Positions 20,920-31,014 of a stretch of 64,000 bases of DNA are shown here, piece by piece. The position numbers and the translations under genes were made by a program. Position 1 is the first letter of the stretch. Every line of letters starts with the position of its first letter. Origin of the DNA: Manis javanica. Its lineage: Eukaryota > Chordata > Mammalia > Pholidota > Manidae. The DNA lies in the NCBI RefSeq assembly GCF_040802235.1, contig NC_133158.1, forward strand, positions 35,902,001-35,966,000, read 5' to 3'. The notes below the pieces were generated by a model. That model was not told the origin of the DNA and made no database searches. It worked only from the letters and a program-made list of their open reading frames with translations.

Positions 20920-21085
20920 CCTTAAAACGTCACGAGAATCCTATTTAGTGATGTGAGCCCAAACTCAGAGATGAGGGAGCTGCGGCTTGGAGAGGTGAAG
21001 CGATTTGCCATGGGACACCCGAGCGGTTGTGCGGCAGGCAGCACTGGGTTGGAATCCAGACCGTCTGACTCCGAAGCCTGGGCTC
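20920..21085 (-). repeat. MIR SINE
   Basis: Reverse-orientation MIR: 'gagatgagggagctgcggcttggagaggtgaagcgatttgcc', then 'ttggaatccagaccgtctgactccgaagcc'. Confidence 0.75.
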
Positions 21086-21214
21086 AGCGCGAACCCCCCA
21101 GCCCAGCGCCACCCCCAGCTGAGCAAGCTCTGGCTGCTGCTCCCCACCACACACCACCAGAGGGGCTGGGGTGGAGGGCCACACCGCAGAGCTGACTGGC
21201 CAGAGGGGCAGGGG

Positions 21215-21430
21215 CAGGCTTCATGGAGGAGGTGATGCAAGCCAATTTGGGGCTTGCCAGGCAGGAAAGCAGAAGGCATTCCAGACAGAGGGAACAGCAC
21301 CTGCAGGTGCCCAGAGGGCTGAGAGTACTTGGCAGGTTCCGGGATGGGATGATGAGGCTGGCGTGGTGGGTGAGGCCCCTGCTACACAGCCTGGAAGGCA
21401 GGTAGGGCATCAAGACCACCAGCAATGGGG
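21215..21430 (-). repeat. L2 LINE fragment
   Basis: Reverse L2 text: 'gcattccagacagagggaacagcac...tgcaggtgcccagagggctgag'. Confidence 0.6.
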
Positions 21431-21494
21431 AGCCACGTTAGGTTTCTGCTGAGGGAGAGTAGACCCACTCAGCAGCAGGGAACCGAGGCACCCA

Positions 21495-21610
21495 CACACT
21501 TAACTAGTGGGGAAACTGAGGCCCTGAGCTGAGCTCTGACCTACCCATGATCAAAGACCAGAACTGTGACAAAACTGGATCCCAGGTCCCCTGCCTCCCA
21601 CTGCCCAACC
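21495..21610 (-). repeat. MIR SINE fragment
   Basis: 'ggggaaactgaggccctgagctgagc...gatcccaggtcccctgcc' is the reverse MIR core. Confidence 0.5.
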
Positions 21611-21689
21611 CCAGGAGCTGGAGACAGGCTGTGGATAAAATGAAGGTTCCTGTGGCCAGGATTCTCACCTGGCCCTGATTGGATAGCTC

Positions 21690-22035
21690 ACTACACATGT
21701 GGGCAACACGTTGCTATTGACTCTATATAAAGAGCTCCGCCCAGTAGTCTGGGCAACACGGTGGCACGGCTGCAAGGCTGCAGGAGAGCAGAGTAGACGC
21801 TGGAGTGGTGGCAGCTCCAAGGGCAGAGGCCCAGAGGACAGCTGTGCAGGACAATTTTGCAGGCAGAGAGGCCCAGAGGCAGAGACCAGCTTGCTGCATG
21901 CAGCTCACTCTGAGTGAACGGGATTTTAGTGATTGATCTGCCACTGTGGAAATAAAGTTGGGTATAACCCTTTCACCCCAAGAACGTTTTACTGTCACTT
22001 TCTTTGGTCACATTGAATCCATAGCTAGCTTGCCT
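21690..22035 (+). repeat. LTR-like element with TATA box and polyadenylation signal
   Basis: Promoter-like 'ctctatataaagagctccgcc' at about 21720, then 200 bp of purine-rich text, then 'gaaataaagttgggtataaccctttc' (AATAAA near 21951) and a T-rich end 'tttactgtcactttctttggtcacattgaatccatag'. This order (TATA, R, AATAAA, U5-like end) is that of an ERV LTR. The family is not identified. It lies between the two divergent genes. Confidence 0.5.
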
Positions 22036-22429
22036 GGGGTGAAACCCACTGGCAAGACACCCACTCACTGGGGCCCTCCAATATTCCTCAGTCTAAAAAA
22101 ACTGACCCAAGAACATCTGGGAGGGAAGAGGAGGAGGACTCCAGCTCTCCCCGCTGAACACATACCACCAGCAGCCTGGAGACCACAGTTTGCAAACTAG
22201 GAAGTGCTAGAGACACACACAGGGCTTCCAGCTCCCAAAGGGCCCCATTAACAAGGGCGGCCAGTGACACCACTCTCACTTGGACAGAAAGCAGGCCTCT
22301 GCTCCTTTAGTCACACCTGCTGGCCTGAGGCTGGTTATCCTCCAAAGGGTCCACGATCACATTAGCACCCAGAGCAGCAGCCAATTTCCCCAGCATCTAT
22401 TATGGAGACAGTCCTGAGCTCAAGATTGA

Positions 22430-22600
22430 GAAGCCATAGTTCTTGGACTAAGGGCCAATGCCCAGTCCTATATATGCATCCAAATCACCCAGGAACATGT
22501 CAGAACTTCAGTTTTGAGGATTCACTCCAGACCTGCAGAACTGATTCTCCAGGGTGGGGCTTAGGAACCAGTAAGAGACTGTATTTTCCAAAGACAGCCA
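22430..22600 (-). repeat. MER20-like fragment
   Basis: 'gcatccaaatcacccaggaacatgtcagaacttcag...cagaactgattctccagggtggggcttaggaacc' resembles a MER20 hAT-Charlie element, heavily decayed. Orientation is uncertain. Confidence 0.4.
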
Positions 22601-22689
22601 CCTTGACAGAGTTCCTTCCACAGGCTCTTCTTAATGTGATGTTGACACTCCATCCACCTAGTGATGGGTCTAGTCCCCTTCCCCCAGAA

Positions 22690-23085
22690 CCCAGACTTCT
22701 GTGACCACCTCAGCCAAAAAGTGTGGTAGAAGTGACACCCCATGACTTTTGAGGCCAGGTCATATAATTCCATGTACTTCCACCTTGTTCTTTTGGGGTG
22801 CTCACTCTAGGAATCCAGCCACCATGTTGTGAGGAAGCCCAAGTAGCCACATGGAAAGGCCACAAATAGATGTTCTGGCTGACAGCCCAGCTGAGTCCCC
22901 CAATAACTTCCAGCCTCAACCATTAGACACACAAACATGCCAGATTCCAGCCCCCAGCCTTTGAGCCATCCAGCAACACTGTGTATAGCAGACGCCAGCT
23001 GTCATTACCAAGCTCTTTCCACATTGCAGTCTTATGACCAGATTTACAATCTGTTGCACAATAATAAATAACTGGATAACATATT
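22690..23085 (+). repeat. MLT1-type MaLR LTR
   Basis: Contains 'ccttgttcttttggggtgctcactct', 'gccaccatgttgtgaggaagcccaag', 'agccacatggaaaggccac' and the ending 'ttgcacaataataaataactgga', the characteristic succession of MLT1 LTRs. Confidence 0.75.
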
Positions 23086-23299
23086 TTTAAAAGTTACCTC
23101 CACCAAGAGTCTATTGCACAACCCACGTTTGAACCACTGCCCTGTGGGAAAGGGGGTCAAGGTCAAGACCCAGATAAGCATGGGATAGAATGAGGGCAGA
23201 CACGTGCCACCTGCTCCTCAGGAGTGACAGGTGGGTCCACAACCTCACCTCCGCATAGGTGGTTTCAGTGCTGGCAAAGTCACAGTAAAGGAAAGGGTG

Positions 23300-23790
23300 T
23301 GTCTCTTTCATTTATCTATTGCTGCATCACAAACCATTGCCCAAACTTAGTATCATAAAACATTCACCTGTTATTTCTCACAGTCCTGTGGGTCAGCTGG
23401 GTGGCTCTGTGTTGGTGTCGCCTGGGCTGTACTTGCCTGGAGGGTCAATAGGGAGGCCCAAGAGGGCCTCACTCATGTCTAGTACTCGGTGCTGTGGGCT
23501 GGGGCACCTCGGTCTCCCTCCACGTGGCCCCTCACCCTCCAGCGGGCTGGACTGGCTTCTTGAGATGGCCCTCCAGGGCGAAGTCCCAAGAGGGCAAAGG
23601 CAGAAGCTGCACGGTCCCTTTTGAGACATTGGCTTGGAACTGACCCAGTGTCACTTTCTTCACATTCCATTGACCACAGTGAGTCATAAGGGCCCGCCCA
23701 GGTTCAAGAGGATGAAGAATACACTCCACCTCTGGATAGGAGCTGGGGCAGTCATATTGTAATGGGGCATACCATAGATGGGAACAATTT
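23300..23790 (+). repeat. Ancient interspersed repeat (family not assigned)
   Basis: Opens 'tctattgctgcatcacaaaccattgcccaaacttagtatcataaaac' with later 'tccacgtggcccctcaccc', 'agtcccaagagggcaaaggcagaagctgc' and 'tacactccacctctggatagg'. I recognise it as a common mammalian repeat with this order but do not assign a name. A related opening occurs at about 45350. Confidence 0.55.
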
Positions 23791-23949
23791 GAGAGCCATC
23801 CCTCTCTACTTCCTGCGTCTTCCCAGGGTAGGGGAACCCCAAGACTTCCATGGGCACCCAGCAGGCTTTCTTAAGTTGTCCCAAGACTCTGCCAGTTGGA
23901 AACACATTGAGGAACAGCTGCACCCATCTTCTTGACATCCGTAACCAGC

Positions 23950-25195
23950 CGAAGTAGGCCCCCTTTTTAACAGCTTTATTGAGGTGTATTTTGTCATAAA
24001 AGTCATCTATTCCAAGTATAGAATTCATTGATTTTTAGTAACTGCCACGTGATGAAGTCACCACCACATATGTAAGTTTTAGAACATGTTCATCTCCCAT
24101 TATGACCCTTCATGCACATTTATAATTAATCTCTGTTCCATTCCCCCACCCCAGGCAACCACTAATCTACTCTTTGTGCCTAAAAATTTGCCTTTTCTGG
24201 ATATTTCCTATAAAGAGACTCATACCATATGTAGTCTGGCTTTGTGACTGGCTGCTTTCATTTAGCAAGATGGTTTTAAGTTCATTCATGTGGTAGCATT
24301 GATCAATACTTTGTTCCTTCTCACAGCTGAATAATATTCCATTGTGTGATATAACACCTTTGTTATCCATTCATCAGGACATTAAGGACACTGAAGTTGG
24401 ACATTTAGACATTCATGAACAATGCTGCTATGAACATTCACACGAAAGTCCCTGTGTGGCCAGGTGTTTCCATTTCTCCTTGGTAGACACCCAGGAGGGA
24501 GATGGCTGGCCATGGGGTAGTTTTATGCTTACCTTTTTGAGAAACAGCCAGACCATTTTCCAAAGTGGCTGCCCCATTTCACATTTGCACCACTGGCAGC
24601 CCATGAGGGTTCCTGTTTCTCCACATTCTTTAAAGCATTTACTGTCTGTCTTATTTATGATAGCCTTTCTCGGGAGTGTGAAATAGTATCCCACTGTGGT
24701 TTTATTTTGTATTTCCCGAATGACTAATGATTTTGAGATCTTTTCATGTGTTAACTGACCATCATAGATCTTCTTTGGTGAAATGTCTGTTCCTATCTCT
24801 CACGCACCTTCTGAATGAGTTGCTTGTCTTATTTTTGGGTTGTGGGAATTATTATGACAAATTATTTTGTTAAAATCATAATACAAATTATTCATACAAA
24901 TTATCTTTGGAGAGTCTGAACACAAATTCTTTATCAGACATACGTTTTGCAAATATTGTCCCCACTCTCCTGCTCAGCCTTTCCTTTTCTGAGTGGGGTC
25001 TTTACCACTGCACTTTGAAATGCAAAAGTTTTGAATCTTGATGAGGTTGAATTTACTGCTTTTTTTCCTTCTTTGGACCAGGTGTTTGGTATTAGCTAAG
25101 AAATCTTTGCCTAACTCAGGCCCATTTTTAATAGAAGTAACACTTGGTGTCTGAACACTAAGCAAATCCACAAAACAAGACTCCTAAAAATATAA
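23950..25195 (-). repeat. Old L1 (antisense)
   Basis: Reverse-complement L1 3'UTR and ORF2 C-terminal sequence: 'cagctttattgaggtgtattttg', 'ggcaaccactaatctactctttgtg', 'ctgaataatattccattgtgtg', 'gccagaccattttccaaagtggctg', 'tgcaaaagttttgaatcttgatgagg'. Highly diverged and older than the other L1s here. Confidence 0.85.
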
Positions 25196-25555
25196 AAGCT
25201 TGGACACTAAAAATGATGGCTTGCAGACATTCCCAGACACTCCAGGGGAGTGTCACAGAATGACACAAAATTTCTGAAAAAGTCTGACACTATCAAGAGC
25301 TTATAAGATGTTCATATATCTTGGTGCAGTAATAAATCACTCAGGATATAGAGCCAACCATTCAGTGTTGTTTTAATAGAGAAAAACTGCAAACCACCTT
25401 ACCGTGCTTCTGCGGGTGCAAAGAAGCCGCTCCCAGCTGAGTCCTAAGAGGGAGCAGGAGCCCACTCAGGAACTTTGGCACAGGGAGGCTAATGATGGTG
25501 AAGCTATTCAGGAAGGGTGGTTGATGTGCGAAGATCCCACCAGCAGCCTTTCAAA
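25196..25555. other. No gene or clear repeat seen
   Basis: Intergenic sequence between two old L1 fragments. Nothing could be assigned. Confidence 0.4.
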
Positions 25556-25559
25556 TGTG

Positions 25560-25725
25560 TTTCTTTATGTCAAGTTTAATGGGGTACAACTCACATCCTG
25601 TAAAATTCACCCTTTTTTAAGTGTTTTGACAGCTGTGTACAGTCATGTAACCACCATCCCAATGAAGATACAGAATATTTCCATCACCCCCAAAAAGTTC
25701 TTTTGGACTCAAATGCGTGTAAAAC
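25560..25725 (-). repeat. Old L1 3'-end fragment (antisense)
   Basis: 'taaaattcacccttttttaagtgttttgac...gtaaccaccatcccaatgaagatacagaatatttccatcaccccc' is the reverse of an old L1 3'UTR. Confidence 0.7.
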
Positions 25726-26585
25726 CACATCAGAAGTAAATACATCAGAAGCACCCCATGCCCCCCCTTGTCGGCACGATAGTGGGTGATTTTTGCTTTT
25801 TAGCATTTTCTGGGCTGTTTAAAGACACTTGGAACAATATGCTATTTGAAATGACTCACGTAATGCTGAACTGACTTTGGAAAATCATTTCTTTGCTGGG
25901 ACCTCTGCTCTCCCCCAGCAGACATACACCCATCCCCCAGCCCAGACAAAGGACAGCAGGAGAGCTCAGAGTTTGCTCACTTCCAGCCTTAAATAAAACC
26001 TTGTGGGTCCAACTGGAATTATTTCACAGGCGCCTGGTAACCCTGCCCCGCAGACAGACAGACCTGACAGCGCACCATTATAACCCCTGACTTCCCTGGC
26101 CCCTGCCGAGCTGCAGGGGGTGAGGCCCAGGCAACGGGCTCCATGGCAAAACACTAAAAGCCTTTCTTTTCAACATTGACTGACCCAGGAAAGTTACTGT
26201 TGAAAGGGTTCCCTCCGCAAAGCAGTCTCCGGAGGCAGAGGCAGGGCAGGGGACAATCGCAGCCCTCCCTGGGTTGCCCGCTCTCCGCACGAATTTGAAA
26301 TTAAATCAGATTCATCTGCAGAGACACAACTGGAAAGCCCAGATCCAAGTTCCAGAGTCTTATTCTAAATGTACACAGCAAACCGCCCAGCTGTGTGGCT
26401 CCAGGCCCAGAAGCTCCCATGGCCCAGCTGGGGATCCAGTCCACTACCAAAATATAGAGGCTTCGTGGACTCCAGCATCACCGGGCTAAAGGACACTCAA
26501 TCCCCCCATGCCAACCAGAGGTCATTCTCCCTCTTGATGCAGTAAATCCACTTCTACAAATGTGTGTTCAGACAAGCCAACGCTG
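25726..26585. other. Intergenic sequence, nothing assigned
   Basis: No exon, RNA gene or repeat could be supported; the sequence looks single copy. Confidence 0.4.
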
Positions 26586-26589
26586 TTAG

Positions 26590-27310
26590 TGCTACTTGAT
26601 GCCAAGCCCCACACTGGGCACTGGGGGGCACAGGTCCCTGGCCTCACAAAGCTCCAATCCTGTGGGGGGCCCACAAATAAATGGTAATGTAGCATAATGG
26701 CTGCTTTTTAAAAATACCAGTGTAAAAATACATACCATTTGTAGGCAAAGAAAACATGTGGAAAGCAACACATCACACTATCCATGAAGAGGCAGCTGAG
26801 ATGGAAGTGTGGATCTTTCTATAGAGTGCCAGACACCATTCCAGGTGAACAAACAGCCTTACCCTCAGGCGACAGGTTAACACAGGCAGATGGACCACAC
26901 ACACAGGCGAGACAGGGTCTGTTACAAGTATGGAGTGCCTGCAGTGTCAGCAAACATCTCACTGAGGGGGTGACAACAGAGCAAAGGACTGGGAGGTGAG
27001 GCCATGGGCTGGAAACCTCTGGGAAAAGCAGATGCCAGCGGGCTGAGGGGAGGTCAGGAAGCCGTCAGGAGGGAGGTAGTGGCAACAGATGAGGTTGGAG
27101 AGGGGTTTCCGGGGGGAGGGGGGGATTCAGGTGCCAGGCAGGCCGGGCCTTGGGGCATGGTGAGGACTTTGCCTTCAGTCCCTGTGGGAGAAATCACAAA
27201 GGGATCCACCGGCTGCAGAGAACAGACTGAAAGAGTTCAAGGCCAGTTCTTGGGTGGAGGCTGCTGCAGTGATACAGGCCAGCAGGGCTGGATCTGAGCG
27301 CAAAGTGGTA
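26590..27310 (-). repeat. L2 LINE fragments
   Basis: Scattered reverse L2 signatures ('cctggcctcacaaagctccaatcctgtggggggcccacaaataaatgg', later 'ggctgctgcagtgatacaggcc'). The boundaries and continuity are unsure. Confidence 0.35.
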
Positions 27311-27489
27311 CCAGTGGAGGAGGGAGCAGGGCTCAGTATGTTCTGGAGGTGGAGCGCTGCACAGCCAACAGACACGATGCGGGCGTGGCCATGGGAGGAG
27401 AAGTCGATGGCAGGGATTCACTGAGCAGGCTGCAGGCCCAGGAACATGGGACGGAAGAGCAGGGTCCTGCACAGAGAACATCGGCGTTC

Positions 27490-27800
27490 CTATGCAAATA
27501 TGTGAACACACAAAAACTTGTGCACGAACGTTCATGGCAGCTTGATTCAGAGCAGCCAAAAATTGGAAACAACTCAAATGTCCATCAGCAGATGACTGGA
27601 TAAACAAAATGCAGTCTAGCCATACAATGGACTATTATTCAGCCATAAAAAGGAATGACATACCAACACAGGCTACACCATGGCTGACCTTGAAAACACT
27701 GCTGTTAATGTTTTCAAAAAACAGTCAGTCACATATTGTATGATTCCATTTCCACAAAAGGTCCAGGCTACTCAGCAAGACCCAGGCTGCTTGCCTCTCA
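27490..27800 (+). repeat. Old L1 3' fragment
   Basis: 'agccaaaaattggaaacaactcaaatgtccatcagcagatgactggataaac' and 'ggactattattcagccataaaaaggaatga' are L1 ORF2 3' signatures. A possible continuation, the 3'UTR text 'gttggggggggggctaaccagtacaaggtttttg', is at 28420-28620. Confidence 0.8.
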
Positions 27801-28369
27801 GGAGTGGGGACGGCAGGACAACCCTGCAGCCCTGGGCACCTGCATCCATCAGGTTTCCAAGCCAGCATACTCTGGACAACAGGAATGGAATGAGACTTTC
27901 AGTCCACCTTTCTGAAAATACCTGCCAAAGACAGAAACAAAGCATTTAAAAAAAAAGGAAGGATTTGCTAGTGAAGAATATTAAAGTGACAGCTCAATTT
28001 TTCAGAAAGAAAAATGAAAAATAAAAAAAAAGCAATGGAGGGAACACATATGACTGGGTAGATTTTACCGACACAACTATACACACTCACAATTCCCCAC
28101 ATATACGACTCATACCTAACAGAACTCAGTGGCAAATGCAAAGTTGATGGAAAAAACCCAATTCCTTGTTTGAAAGAAGCAATCAGAAACAAGAAGAAAA
28201 CACTCAAACACCACTCTACACCTATAAAGAACTTGTACAATTTGCAAATGAAAAACAAATTTACAAATAGAGAAACAGGTGAATAACCCACAGCTAATGA
28301 AATAATTGCAAAGTAAATCTATTTAACATTCCCTTTCTTCACAAAGCAAATAAAATGTTTTTCCTGTGG

Positions 28370-28625
28370 GAAACAAAGATGTCCAGAGAGACAAACCCAT
28401 GCAAATGGAAAGTAGTGTTTGCCTAGGGCTGGGGGTTGGGGGGGGGGCTAACCAGTACAAGGTTTTTGTGGGGAGTGGGTGATGAAAATATCCTAAAATT
28501 AGATCATGGTGATGGCTATATATTCTATAAACCCACTAAAACCTATCTATTTATATAGGCCTTAAATGGGTGCACGTTATGGCATGGAAATGATTAAATA
28601 AAATATGTCCCCCTAAAAAGAAAAA
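28370..28625 (+). repeat. Old L1 3'UTR fragment with G-run
   Basis: The block 'ctgggggttgggggggggggct...gtgatggctatatattctataaacccactaaaacc' looks like an old L1M 3'UTR, downstream of the fragment at 27490. Confidence 0.55.
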
Positions 28626-29929
28626 GTAAGGAAAGATGGAAAAAGAGAAAAACACAGCCATGTTAAAAAGGAGAATGTGAAATATCTCCAATCCCTACAC
28701 TACTCGATCAGTTTGGAATCCTTCCCTCTTTTTCTGTGCACTTAACACACACATGTCCTTGTAGAAAATATTTAACGCTGCTGTGTAAGGATATGAAAGT
28801 ATTAACTTTGCACATAATATGCTGTCACTTGCTTTCTTCACTCAACCTTTCTTTGGTGACTCATCCTGGCTCCACTACTGAAGGGCCACAGGTGGTCTCA
28901 GTGTGTCATGATTATAGGCAATGATGCAATGAACATCCTGTAAATCTTCTTAAGGTGGAAGCCAAGAAGTGGAATAGATGTGATAATTTAAAAAAAACAA
29001 AAAACATACCTCCAACATGGTTAGGGAGAAGCATCTTACCTTCTTCCTGGCAGAGGCATCCCTTGGACAGAGTGTTCAGGAATAAGCAGGAATTTGCAAA
29101 ATGGACAAAATGTTGATTCTGGGATACTGAGGTATTGGAGACAACATTTCAGTGCTTTTTCAAATTGCAGGTCTAACACTTAAGTTCCTAGAGTTACACA
29201 CAAGACCAGATTCTTCCCATCTATGATAGTCGAGGACAGTTTTATAAAGTCTGCCTCTTGCTCCAACTTGCCTGGATAACCATTTTGCTGGTAGCAGGTG
29301 CTGGACATCTCTACCCATCTCTTGTGCAAGAGAAAGGAAAGGAAAAGCAGCTTAGCACTCACCTGACAAGCTAGCTGGTTTTTCTTTTACCTTCCAGAAA
29401 GTACTAAGGCAACAGAGAAAACGTTGGCCAAACAGTAGCCTGTTAAGCACTAGAGAAACGTTGGCAGAACAGCAGCCTGTTAAGCATAATAGGTCTGAGA
29501 TGGAACTCTGCGGCCACATTGCCAGCTCACCATCCACAGGTGCAAAAGTGGGAGCTGGAAGACCACAGCTTTTCTATCCCCACGTCCCCCGCCAAACACA
29601 CACAGAGCTTAGCAGCGTACATCTCAGATCGATTTCCTACCAGCAGGAGGTTCCTAATACAGTCCAGTCACTTCTCCAAGCCTGGTATCCTCTGCTCTAG
29701 TTACCACATGAGGTTCTTTGCACCGTCCATGGTGCAGTGAGATGCCGTTTTGGGAACGCAAAACCAGAATATAAATGGAGGGGGGGCTTCTCCACACCTC
29801 CAGGGCTGGAGGGCGGCTAGAGCAAGCTCAAGGGGTTCCTGGGGAGAAGGGGTGGAGTGCCGCGTGGGAGAGATCCCCCTGCAACAGGACCCGGCTGCCA
29901 CCCTCCAGTCCTTTCCCCGCTTCCTATCC
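28626..29929. other. Intergenic, upstream of EFCC1
   Basis: No coding exon or clear repeat seen. A direct short duplication of 'gagaaaacgttggc/gagaaacgttggc' with 'aacagtagcctgttaagca/aacagcagcctgttaagca' occurs at about 29417-29485. GC content rises toward the CpG island. Confidence 0.4.
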
Positions 29930-30336
29930 TGCGCCCAACCTCTTCCCTAGTCGGATCCCGGGACAGATTCTCCGCGCACGGCGGGTGGTGGAGATGAAAG
30001 CGGACAGACCCGGGAGTGGGAGGAAAAGAGGGGAGGCCAGGAACTCCCCTGGAGATGAGGGGAGATGAGCGCGTGGGTCAACAGGGGAAGCGAGACGGGG
30101 AGAGGCATCAAACCCCCTACCCAGCCCCCTCCAAACCAACCCGGGGTAAACAGACGCCCTGCCAGGCGAGCGCAGCTGCTGGACACAGCCCTCGGCGCCG
30201 CTCCAACCAGACCGCGACCGCTAAGCCCCTCCTTTCGAGAACTTCTGGGGCCGCCCCTGGAAGTGGCGGGGTGGAGGGGCTGGCGGAGCTACGCGCGGCA
30301 GCGATGGAGCAAAGCTGCCCGGGCCCGGAGACCAGC

Positions 30337-31014
30337 ATGGAGGGCGCGGCGGGTGACCCGTACCGGCGACCCGCGCGGCGCACCCAGTGGCTGCTAAGCG
30401 CCCTGGCGCACCACTATGGGCTGGACCGTGGCGTGGAGAACGAGATCGTGGTGCTGGCCACGGGCCTGGACCAGTACCTGCAAGAGGTCTTCCACCACCT
30501 GGACTGCCGCGGCGCCGGCCGCCTGCCTCGCGCCGATTTCCGCGCGCTTTGCGAGGTCCTGGGGCTGCGCGCCGATGGGACAGATGCCGCCGGGGATGAG
30601 GCCACCGGAGACGCGAACTCCGGGGATGTGACGACCGGAGACGCGGCCGCTGGGGTGGCCACCGACCAGGACGCGGATGCAGAGGAGGAGGCGCTCCTGG
30701 CGCTGCGCGCCGAGCCGCCCGAGCTCACCTTCCGCCAGTTCCACGCGCGCCTCTGCGGCTACTTCGGCACCCGCGCCGGGCCCCGGCTGCCCCGCGGCGC
30801 TCTCAGCGAGCACATCGAGACGCAGATCCGCCTGCGCCGCCCGCGCCGCCGCCGCCGCCCGCCACACACGCCGGGCCCGGAAGGGGGCCCAGACGGCGGC
30901 CCGGACAGCGAGCGCACGGCGCGTTTGGCGGAGGAAAACAGCAGCCTGCGGGAGCTGGTAGAGGACCTGCGTGCCGCGCTGCAGAGCAGTGACGCGCGCT
31001 GTCTAGCGTTACAG
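30337..31014 (+). CDS. EFCC1: EFCC1 (EF-hand and coiled-coil domain containing 1), exon 1
   Basis: Exon 1 codes residues 1-226 (donor ttacag|gtgcgc at 31015, phase 0). EFCC1, formerly CCDC48, is a poorly studied protein with an EF-hand-like N-terminus and coiled coils. The start [18 protein letters not shown] is the one I recall for human EFCC1. An in-frame ATG 33 bases upstream (30304) has a good context and could add 11 residues. Residues 56-67 form a degenerate EF-hand loop ([12 protein letters not shown]) with non-ligand residues at loop positions 3 and 5 and Asp instead of Glu at 12. Residues 86-105 are four GDxxx pentapeptides, followed by an acidic stretch. Residues about 165-180 are Arg-rich, and a coiled coil starts near residue 200 ([19 protein letters not shown]). 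Seven exons in the window sum to 543 codons plus one base; the family is about 598 residues, so only the last exon is missing. Confidence 0.95.
30592..30651 (+). repeat. EFCC1: 15-bp coding minisatellite in EFCC1 exon 1
   Basis: Four tandem 15-bp units beginning ggggat/ggagac encode [20 protein letters not shown]. Units 1 and 3, and 2 and 4, share ggggat and ggagacgcg openings, so a 30-bp higher-order unit is likely. Confidence 0.85.

Noticed and set aside
22402..22704. 100-codon plus-strand open frame
   Set aside because: Lies over MER20-like and MLT1-like repeats, with no recognisable domain.
28425..28450. G-run as a regulatory quadruplex
   Set aside because: It matches the G-rich block of an old L1 3'UTR; no independent evidence of function.
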